64,000 nt of DNA from Rhodopirellula baltica (GTDB taxonomy: Bacteria > Planctomycetota > Planctomycetia > Pirellulales > Pirellulaceae). Under the pieces are notes generated by a model. It was not told where the DNA came from. It was given only the letters and a program-made list of their open reading frames with translations, and did not search any database. The stretch lies in assembly GCA_002901265.1 (NCBI GenBank), contig PPHI01000004.1:19446-83445 (forward strand). Reading direction: 5' to 3'. Shown piece by piece: positions 56,826 through 64,000 of the stretch. Both the position numbers and the translations under genes were made by a program. Each line of letters starts with the position of its first letter. Positions within the stretch are counted from its first letter, which is position 1.

Positions 56826-59172
56826 CCCAGTTTTCGATCGAACCGATCTACGCGTCGACTTGGCTGGTCGTCTTTGCCGCAGTCGCAATTGTCGGAGTCA
56901 TCGCGTGGGTTGCCCCGCCAACCACCGATCCTCGCAAACGCCGTTGGCTGATTTTATTGCGTTCGATCGCGGCGCTGGTTCTGTTGCTCGCTGCGGTTCG
57001 CCCAACGATTATCCGTACCGACCAACGCCCCTCGCCGGCCACGTTGGTGATCGCGATTGATGATTCAAAAAGCATGTCGCTGCCCGATGGCGATGGGGCT
57101 AGCCGCTGGGACACACAGCGTGAGGCAGTCCAGCAACTTTTGGACGGACTCGGCAACTTCGATGAAGCGATGGACATCGAACTGATCCGCTATGACGAAA
57201 CCTCCCAGTCGATCGGACAAGCGACCTCTGTCGATCAAGTCGCATCGCTGAAACAATCGCTGTCGTCACAAAATCCTTCAGGAAACACCACTGACCTCGG
57301 GATGGCGTTTTCCGGTGCGATTGACCTGACCGCGTCCAAGACACTGGCCGGTGTGGTGCTGATTGGTGACGGCATGCAAACGAGTCGGCAAGCCGGCCCC
57401 GCCGCGGGATCCAGCGGTACGTCGAGTCCCAGCAACGATTCCGCCGGACCACTCAATGCCCGCTACGGTGCACAGGTCCTCGATGCATTAGGCGTCCCGC
57501 TTTGGACGATCCCGGTTGGTCCTCCCAATACCGGCGCAGCTTCGCGTGATGTCGCTGTGAGCAATTTGCCCGACAGTATGCAACTGTTCTCGGGAAACCA
57601 GTTCGAGCTTTCGTTCACAGTCGAAACGCTCGGACTGTCTGGCCTTCAAGTTCCAATTCAAGTCACTTGGATCGATGAAGCCGGCGGACGAGAAGTTTCC
57701 CGCACACGGACACTTGATCCGAGCTCGGCTCGCGAATCGATGGCCTTAGACATCCCAATGGTCGCCCCCAAGCCCGGCGTCTATCGGTTGGAAGTCGAAG
57801 CTGAACGACAGGACGGAGAATGGGTCACAAGCAACAACGTACAAACCGCATTCGTCGAAGTCCGTGAAGGCGGCGGCCGAATTTTGATTTTAGAAGGTCC
57901 CGGTCGCCCCGAACTCGCGTTTTTGCGACGCTCGCTCCGTGGCTTTCCCGATCTGGATTTACAGTTCGCTACGATTCGCGGTGACCAGTCATGGCCCGTG
58001 CAACTGGAGGCGGCACTTCAACCGAAACGCTTCGACGTTCTGGTGATCGGAGACGTCGATTCGTCGGCATTTGGCGATGCACAATTGAAGCTCATCGCCG
58101 ACCGTGTTTCCGAAGGCACAGGACTGATCACGCTCGGCGGCTTGTCCAGCTACTCCGTGGGCGGATATGCCGGCGGTCCGCTCGATCCTGTCTTACCCGT
58201 GAAGCTTGATTCTTCGCGTCGGCGACAGCCACCCGCACGGCAATGTCGCCTGCCGAAAGGCAAGCCAGACTGCAAAACCAGTTGACCGGACCGATCAAAA
58301 TTAAGGTCGCTAAAAACCATCCAATCGTCAACCTTGGCGGACCTGAATCTGAATCCGTCTGGTCACAATTGCCAGCGCTCACGGGTGCGAACCGGTTTGA
58401 CCAAGCCAAACCAATTTCAGGTGTCCAAACTTTGTTGGAATCTGAAAACGACCAACCGTTGCTGGTGATCGGAAACTACGGCAAGGGGCGTGTCGCGTCC
58501 TTGGCGATTGACGAAACGTATCGCTGGTGGCGAATCGGCAAGAGCGAAGTCCATCGTCGGTTCTGGCGGCAACTGATGCTATGGGTCATGTCACGAGAGG
58601 ACGATAGCGGGGACTCGGTAATCGCCGACTTGGATCATCGACGATTCGAAAGCGATCAGGCTCCGGCATTCCAAGCTCGCGTGCAATTGCTTTCCGAACA
58701 TGAATCGACAATCCGATTGACCGCATCGGTAGTCGACGAAAATGGTGAAACAACAGAGTTAAAAGTCACCGAAAATGCTGACTCGTTGCCGCGGATTAGT
58801 GGCCAAATTCCTGATCTCGGGCCGGGCTTTTACAAGCTGCGTGTCGAGGCAAGTGATCCGTCGATCAAGGAGGACGAAGTCGCGTTCCAAGTCGTCGAGA
58901 CTAGCCGCGAACTTACCAACCCGATGGCAGACTATGTTTACATGCAACAACTCGCCGACCTGACCGAGCAACATGGTGGCGCGTCGTTTGATGCGACGCG
59001 ACTGGAACCGCTGATCGAAACAATCGTCTCCAAACGCCGACGCGCGGAAACAACAGTGATCGAGAAAGCAACCCTTGGCGACGGACCGATCAGCGGTTGG
59101 ATCGTGTTTCTGCTGTTCGCAACCGCATTGTCAGTCGAATGGTGGCTACGCCGCCAGTGGCAGATGGCGTAA
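56822..59172 (+). CDS. vWA/GATase-like membrane protein, frameshifted near 58,213
   Basis: ATG 56822 overlaps the previous stop. Two N-terminal membrane segments are followed by a vWA domain ('TLVIAIDDSKSMSLPDGDGA', MIDAS DxSxS) and beta-rich regions. A glutamine-amidotransferase-like part ('GGRILILEGPGRPELAFLRR', 'RFDVLVIGDVDSSAFGDA', 'ITLGGLSSYSVGGYAG') follows. The frame then breaks between 58,210 and 58,220: the upstream frame stops at 58285, while the next frame continues 'ASATATRTAMSPAERQARLQ' to a last membrane helix ('GWIVFLLFATALSVEWWL') and TAA 59172. Restoring one base gives one protein of about 784 residues. It is probably a partner of the BatA-like protein. Confidence 0.8.
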
Positions 59173-59184
59173 CGATAGCGAAAG

Positions 59185-59703
59185 TTAATAAACGATCGCA
59201 GACTCGACGCGATACGGATCTAGCTTGGATTCGCCACTGAGTGCCGCCAAGTGGATCAAGAATAAACAGCCAACAATCTCGGCCGAGCATCGCTCGATCA
59301 AGCGGCAGCAAGCTTGCATCGTGCCACCGGTTGCCAACAAATCATCCACCAGGACGACGCGCTGGCCAGGTTTGACACCGTCAATGTGGACGTGCAATTC
59401 ATCGGTGCCGTATTCCAACTCATACGCATGCGAGTGCGTTTCGAATGGCAGCTTGCCTGGTTTGCGGATTGGAACAAACCCGGCTCCAAGCTGCATCGCC
59501 ATGGGGACGGCAAAGATAAATCCGCGTGCTTCGGCCGCAGCGATGATGTCAACCTTTTCATTGGCGAACGGTGCCGCCATCGCTTCCGTCGCTGCCTTCA
59601 GCGCTCCCGGATCAGCCAACAAGGGAGCGATGTCGCGATACAAAATTCCTGGTTTCGGGAAGTCTGGGATTTCGCGAATGAACGTTTCTAGATCGGCTGT
59701 CAT
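59185..59703 (-). CDS. apt: Adenine phosphoribosyltransferase
   Basis: A 172-residue type I phosphoribosyltransferase converting adenine and PRPP to AMP. 'IPDFPKPGILYRDIAPLLAD' at 11-30, 'AAEARGFIFAVPMAMQLGAG', 'RKPGKLPFETHSHAYELEYG' and the PRPP motif 'VVLVDDLLATGGT' are in order. It salvages purines in the cytosol. Its proximity to purF (a 58-base gap, same strand) suggests a small purine operon or a shared transcript. Confidence 0.96.
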   Translation of the reverse strand: MTADLETFIREIPDFPKPGILYRDIAPLLADPGALKAATEAMAAPFANEKVDIIAAAEARGFIFAVPMAMQLGAGFVPIRKPGKLPFETHSHAYELEYGTDELHVHIDGVKPGQRVVLVDDLLATGGTMQACCRLIERCSAEIVGCLFLIHLAALSGESKLDPYRVESAIVY

Positions 59704-59761
59704 GACCAGATTTCGAAGTTGGCAGAGACTGCGGAAAGGGAATTACAAAATGGAGTGATCG

Positions 59762-61375
59762 TTATTGTGAATTCATCACAGCTGCGAGCTGCTCGTAAGT
59801 CCGTCCGCTGTCTTCATCGCTTCCACGATTGTCCAGGGCGATCTGGTATAGGTGCTGGCCACACTCGGTCGGATACTTTCCAGTCACGCAGGCTTGGCAA
59901 AGGCGTTCCTCTGGCAAATCGATTGCACGTGCGATCGCTTCGACCGGCAGGTAACGCAGCGAATCCGCGCCAAGGTCATCCGCCAAACGCTGTTGGGCTT
60001 CCGGGGTGAGCACTCCGTCGGTACCGAAATACTTCGGCGCGATCAACTGGTCGACGGTGCTCATGTCGATCCCGTAGAAACAGGGCGCGACGATCGGTGG
60101 GCACGCAACACGCACGTGAATTTCCTTCGCGCCGCCAACTTCACGAATCCGATCCAGCAAGACGTTCATCGTCGTACTACGAACGATCGAGTCCTCAACC
60201 AGGATGACGCGTTTGCCTTCCAAAACGTCTCGCAGTGGCGTGTACTTGGTTGCCGCTTTCGCTTTTCGTGCTCGGCCGCCTTCGATAAACGTCCGGCCGG
60301 CGTAGCGGTTTCGGATCAGGCCCTCACGACACGGGATTGAAAGCTGGTATGCCATCGCATCAGCAGCCGCTTTACTGGTGTCCGGCACCGGCACGATGAT
60401 CGTGTCGGGATCGTCCAGCGGAATGCGACCGTCGGCTTGCTCGGATCGGGCAAGCTCTTCGCCCAAACGCGTCCGCGTCAGGTAAACACTGCGATCGTCC
60501 AACGTGCTGGCGACATTGGCGAAGTAAATCCACTCAAAGAAACAGTGCGAGCTGCCTTTGCTTTCGGCAAATTGCTCGATCCGCACACCGGTTTCCGGAT
60601 TGACCACGATGGCGTGTCCGGGGGCGAGCGATTTAATTTGGTTGGTTTCAAAGCCGAGGTTTAATAGCGCGACGCTTTCGCTGGCCGCGGCAAACAGAGG
60701 TCCTTCGTGCACATAGCACATCGGCTTGATCCCCAGCGGATCACGTGCGACCAGCATCTCGCCTTCGGCGGTGAGCAATGCGAGCGAGTACGCACCGTCA
60801 AAGTCGCCTGCGATTTGACGCAGCACGTCGATCCATTCGACGCGTTCGGTCGACTGACTGAGCACGCGTCCGATCTCGTGCATCAAAATTTCGGTATCGG
60901 TATCAAGTACCAAGTGGTGATCGCCGTCAGCCAACAAGCGTTCTTTCAGGAGGCTGTAGTTCGCCAGTTGACCGTTGAAACAGAAACTGAACCACTTCCG
61001 TTTGTGGATGTGCTCGCGTTCGAAGGGCTGGGCATAATTGCGGTCGTCTTGGCCGCAGGTCGCGTAGCGGACGTGCCCGATCGATGCCATTCCGGCAAGC
61101 CCTTGCATGATCGATTCGCACTTCGCCCGATGGTTAAGCCGGAAGACTTCCGTGACCGTTCCGACGTCCTTGCGAGTCATCAGCAACTGTGGCTGATCGG
61201 GGTTGTACGTCGTCATCCCGGCGGCGAGTTGGCCTCGGTTTTGAATGTCGAGCAACATTCGCGGCAGCAACCGAGAGATCTGGCGAGGCCCCTGCTCGGG
61301 GCAAACGGGACTGCGACCGCGGCCGGACAAATGGTAAATCGCCGCGACGCCGCACTCGTGATTGATCTCACTCAT
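59762..61375 (-). CDS. purF: Amidophosphoribosyltransferase
   Basis: A 537-residue protein catalysing the first step of purine biosynthesis. After the start '[15 protein letters not shown]' the catalytic Cys8 is exposed by removing a short propeptide. The glutaminase half has '[15 protein letters not shown]' and '[10 protein letters not shown]', the transferase half '[20 protein letters not shown]' and the PRPP motif '[15 protein letters not shown]'. Start is ATG 61375; the frame is open to 61531. It is divergent from proB by 316 bases. Confidence 0.95.
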   Translation of the reverse strand: MSEINHECGVAAIYHLSGRGRSPVCPEQGPRQISRLLPRMLLDIQNRGQLAAGMTTYNPDQPQLLMTRKDVGTVTEVFRLNHRAKCESIMQGLAGMASIGHVRYATCGQDDRNYAQPFEREHIHKRKWFSFCFNGQLANYSLLKERLLADGDHHLVLDTDTEILMHEIGRVLSQSTERVEWIDVLRQIAGDFDGAYSLALLTAEGEMLVARDPLGIKPMCYVHEGPLFAAASESVALLNLGFETNQIKSLAPGHAIVVNPETGVRIEQFAESKGSSHCFFEWIYFANVASTLDDRSVYLTRTRLGEELARSEQADGRIPLDDPDTIIVPVPDTSKAAADAMAYQLSIPCREGLIRNRYAGRTFIEGGRARKAKAATKYTPLRDVLEGKRVILVEDSIVRSTTMNVLLDRIREVGGAKEIHVRVACPPIVAPCFYGIDMSTVDQLIAPKYFGTDGVLTPEAQQRLADDLGADSLRYLPVEAIARAIDLPEERLCQACVTGKYPTECGQHLYQIALDNRGSDEDSGRTYEQLAAVMNSQ

Positions 61376-61691
61376 TGAATGGACTTGCTCGTCAATCAAA
61401 TCTGGGAAACAGGCGAACCTGTAAAAACGGATGTCGAAAACGTTTCGGAAACCCCGCTTAACCTGACACGCGTTTGGTGTTTTTGCACCGAAGACTAGAC
61501 AGGCATCTATCGTGGGCTTTCGAAGCCCCATTGTCCTGAAGCTACCGCGTTTGTTGAACCGCCCGCATGTGGGAAGTCGCGTTTTTTCAAAAACTTCTGC
61601 CCCACACTGTCGGATGGTCGATTTACGCCGCAGGGATTATTTTGTCGGAACTTTGAATTCCCCCCACTCTCGATCTTGCCCCCCAGCAAAC
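61376..61691. other. 316-base divergent spacer purF/proB
   Basis: The spacer should contain promoters for purF (minus) and proB (plus). The proB frame is open to 61512, but the sequence there is not protein-like. No operator or riboswitch could be identified by eye. Confidence 0.4.
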
Positions 61692-62855
61692 GTGTCCATC
61701 GAATCCTTCGATCAACGGCAAAACGCCATCCAGTCCGCCGAAAGTGTTGTTGTAAAAGTCGGCACCCGAGTGCTAACCGACAGCAACGGAAAACTTGACC
61801 TCCATCGCATCGAGTGCCTTTCCAGAGGCCTTTGCAGAATTGCCGAGTCTGGTCGACAAACCATTATCGTCAGTAGCGGTGCAGTTGGCGCCGGAATGGG
61901 TAAATTAGGACTCGACCATCGCCCTACCGACCTGGGGCAACTTCAGGCCGTGGCGGCTATCGGTCAAGCCGATTTGATCCAAGCCTACGAAGGCGCCATT
62001 TCTCAGCGTGGACGCCACGCCGCCCAGGTATTGCTAACACGCAACGATTTACAGTCACGCGAAGGCTACCTCAACGTTCGCAACGCGCTTAATTGGATCG
62101 ATGAACTCGGCGCGATCGCCATCGTCAACGAAAACGACTCCGTGGCGGTCGCGGAATTAATGACGACATTCGGCGACAATGACCGCCTTGCCGCACAAGT
62201 CGCTGGACTTCTGGAAACGTCTCTGCTTGTCATCCTGTCGGACGTGGACGGATTGTTTGATGGCCCTCCAGACGCTGAGGGCAGCAAAAAAATCGACATC
62301 GTCGAAACGCTCGATGATGACATCATGGCATTCGCCAAAGACAAAAAAAGCTCACTCAGCAAAGGCGGCATGTCCAGCAAATTACTTGCCGCACAACTGG
62401 CGACTTCGCATGGGCATTCGGTCATCATCGGCCCCGGACGCGACGACGATGTCCTCGAAAAAGTCCTTGAGGGTGAAAACATCGGGACCCTGTTTTTGCC
62501 GTGCCGCAAGACGCTCCGCGGACGCCGACGCTGGATTAGCGCTTCCGCCGAAGTCGAAGGCCGTCTCGTGATCGATGACGGTGCCGCCGAAGCACTCCGC
62601 CACGATGGTGGAAGCTTGCTGGCGATCGGCATCACCGAGGTGGTTGGCGAATTCGACGAAGGCACCGTCGTGATCATCACTGACAAGTCTGGCGAGGAAG
62701 TCGCGCGCGGATTGTCGAATTACCCGTCCGGTGAAATCCGCAAAATTCAAGGCAAGATCAGCGATATGATCGGCGGCATCCTAGGACACAGCCCGCACGA
62801 ATCGGTCGTCCACCGTGACAACCTGACATTGGCCCAAGGTGCTGATCGCTCTTAA
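61692..62855 (+). CDS. proB: Glutamate 5-kinase
   Basis: A 387-residue protein that phosphorylates glutamate, the first step of proline biosynthesis. It has 'VVVKVGTRVLTDSNGKLD' at about 19-36, 'IIVSSGAVGAGM', 'LLTRNDLQSREGYLNVRNAL', 'AIVNENDSVAVAEL' and 'FGDNDRLAAQVAGLL', the amino-acid-kinase core, plus a C-terminal PUA domain from about 280 ('RRRWISASAEVEGRLVIDDG'). GTG 61692 is chosen because homology begins there; ATG 61614 is possible. proA is not adjacent. Confidence 0.94.
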   Translation: MSIESFDQRQNAIQSAESVVVKVGTRVLTDSNGKLDLHRIECLSRGLCRIAESGRQTIIVSSGAVGAGMGKLGLDHRPTDLGQLQAVAAIGQADLIQAYEGAISQRGRHAAQVLLTRNDLQSREGYLNVRNALNWIDELGAIAIVNENDSVAVAELMTTFGDNDRLAAQVAGLLETSLLVILSDVDGLFDGPPDAEGSKKIDIVETLDDDIMAFAKDKKSSLSKGGMSSKLLAAQLATSHGHSVIIGPGRDDDVLEKVLEGENIGTLFLPCRKTLRGRRRWISASAEVEGRLVIDDGAAEALRHDGGSLLAIGITEVVGEFDEGTVVIITDKSGEEVARGLSNYPSGEIRKIQGKISDMIGGILGHSPHESVVHRDNLTLAQGADRS

Positions 62856-62862
62856 GCGAACG

Positions 62863-64000
62863 CTATGACTCGTCGGTCCGGTTGACTTGCAACTGGACCA
62901 CTTTGACGTTGTCTGCGCCAGCCGAGTGCGACGCACCCGCTGGCGCATCCTTGTCGGGGTCACGATAGTTGGACACATCAAAGTGCCGCGTGTAGGTCCC
63001 GAAATCGTTGAAGGCGTACTTCTTGGCCCAGCGATAAACAAAGCTTCGTTCTGGGATCTCGTCGCCCGGTTGGAATTGACTTCGCCGCGGCGTCACGTGG
63101 TCGAGTTCCCGCATTACCTCATTGCGAATCGTGGTGTCACGGGCGCCATGCTTTTCGGCGAGTTCGACCAACAAATCGGGCCGCTCCATGATCACGCAAC
63201 CACGCGTGTGTTGTGCGGTCAGTTCGCGGAAGTCTTTCAAAAACGCCGAGTTGTTAAACGTTTCTGCCAACGGTCGATCGTCATGAATTGACTCGGTCGC
63301 CAACTGGATCACTGGGCATGGTTCGATATCGCCTTTCGGTCCGATATGGTGCGTGAATCCAGTCGCCGCAGGGCAAAGTGCGTTTCCCGCGTCGTCATGA
63401 TACGCGTCAATCACGATGATGGGCTTGGTCGCACGGGTGTCGACGACGAATTGACGAACACGCTTTTGCTCTTCACTACTGAGTGCCAATTGCGGGTTCG
63501 GTTCCGGCCCAACAGGCCGATAGATATGGAACCAGCAGTACATCACGCCCATTTCGATCAATCGATCGACCCAGGCGTCGTTGACGAGATCATCGATGTT
63601 GGTCTTGCAAACGCTCGTACACACGCCAACCAGCAAATTGTGCTTCAGCGCCGTTTCCAAACCTTTCATCGTCTGGTTGTAAACGCCACCACGGCCGCGA
63701 CGTTCATCGCTGATAATCTCCGTCCCCTCGACGCTAATCAACGGTGTGACGTTCCCGCATTCTTTCAATCGCGACGCAACATCGTCGGTGATAAAGTGCC
63801 CATTGGTGAAGACCTGAAAGTAAACGTCGCGGTTCTGCTCAAAAATCTCGAGCAAGTCTTTGTGCATGAACGGCTCGCCGCCCAAGATGCCAAAGAAGCT
63901 ATTGCCCATCGCCTTGGCTTGACGAATCGTTTCGTTGGCGGCGTCCAATTCGATCTTGTGCTGCTTTGCCGACACATCGACCCAGCAACCCTGACAACGC
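62863..64000 (-). CDS. Radical SAM enzyme, 5' end beyond the window
   Basis: The frame is open to the right edge; the last visible upstream residues read RCQGCWVD, a fragment of the CxxxCxxC iron-sulfur motif, so the start is outside. 'GILGGEPFMHKDLLEIFEQN' at about 29-48 of the visible GTG frame is the GGEP motif that binds SAM. Near the C-terminal half 'ALCPAATGFTHHIGPKGDIE' and 'PCPVIQLA' look like a SPASM/twitch-type extra Cys cluster. The substrate is unknown. Only 7 bases separate its stop from proB. Confidence 0.85.
   Translation of the reverse strand, partial: RCQGCWVDVSAKQHKIELDAANETIRQAKAMGNSFFGILGGEPFMHKDLLEIFEQNRDVYFQVFTNGHFITDDVASRLKECGNVTPLISVEGTEIISDERRGRGGVYNQTMKGLETALKHNLLVGVCTSVCKTNIDDLVNDAWVDRLIEMGVMYCWFHIYRPVGPEPNPQLALSSEEQKRVRQFVVDTRATKPIIVIDAYHDDAGNALCPAATGFTHHIGPKGDIEPCPVIQLATESIHDDRPLAETFNNSAFLKDFRELTAQHTRGCVIMERPDLLVELAEKHGARDTTIRNEVMRELDHVTPRRSQFQPGDEIPERSFVYRWAKKYAFNDFGTYTRHFDVSNYRDPDKDAPAGASHSAGADNVKVVQLQVNRTDES

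Overview
The window looks like chromosomal DNA from a planctomycete, most likely a member of the Pirellulaceae (Rhodopirellula-like). This is inferred from the gene content: an LptD-type outer-membrane protein, a heparan-N-sulfatase-like sulfatase, a PmoA-family protein, a creatininase-family protein, a PEP-CTERM protein, BatA/vWA membrane proteins, PqqD-M50-HlyD proteins, a bacterial prenyltransferase-beta-like protein and a DUF3467 protein. The DNA is moderately GC-rich, genes are mostly monocistronic or in short operons, and many starts lack a clear Shine-Dalgarno. No rRNA, tRNA, CRISPR array, insertion sequence or prophage was seen. Intergenic spacers are short and several carry good intrinsic terminators.

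Layout. 0-10 kb: end of an LptD-like gene, cutA, a small ferritin-like gene, a giant (2115 aa) secreted protein and an RRM protein with a glycine-rich tail. 10-15 kb: a four-gene, start/stop-overlapping metal ABC transporter operon (lipoprotein, ATPase, two permeases). Both permeases end in DtxR/MntR-like domains. 15-22 kb: a degenerate family-2 glycosyltransferase, an unknown two-domain protein, a sulfatase, a Ca2+/cation antiporter, a creatininase-family enzyme and a DUF3467 protein. 22-28 kb: a minus-strand block of a PqqD-like/M50/HlyD membrane protease, a periplasmic HlyD adaptor and a GAF-HlyD membrane protein. 28-33 kb: a small unknown gene, a DinB-family protein and a four-gene pseudopilin operon. 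33-39 kb: an SbcC/YhaN-like ATPase with an acidic Pro-Glu tail, its SbcD/YhaO-like phosphoesterase partner and a TPR membrane protein. 39-48 kb: clpC, a NUDIX hydrolase, truB, an acyltransferase-3/SGNH protein, a PmoA-family protein and a PEP-CTERM protein. 48-54 kb: a sigma-54 activator divergent from fabI, then a redoxin, a prenyltransferase-like protein and an M28 peptidase. 54-59 kb: a BatA-type and a vWA/GATase-like membrane protein, translationally coupled. 59-64 kb: apt, purF, proB and the 3' part of a radical SAM gene.

Reading-frame integrity matters here. Three genes (GAF-HlyD near 25,770; BatA-like near 54,977; vWA near 58,213) are each interrupted by what looks like one missing base. 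A fourth (about 27,885-28,456) may be. The first makes two adjacent minus-strand genes read as one artificial fusion. These could be sequencing or assembly errors or real lesions; the sequence alone cannot decide.

The most interesting systems are the twin permease-DtxR fusions, which put a metal-sensor-like domain on the transporter itself, and the PqqD-M50-HlyD / HlyD / GAF-HlyD block, which resembles a peptide-processing and export apparatus with no recognised cargo nearby.
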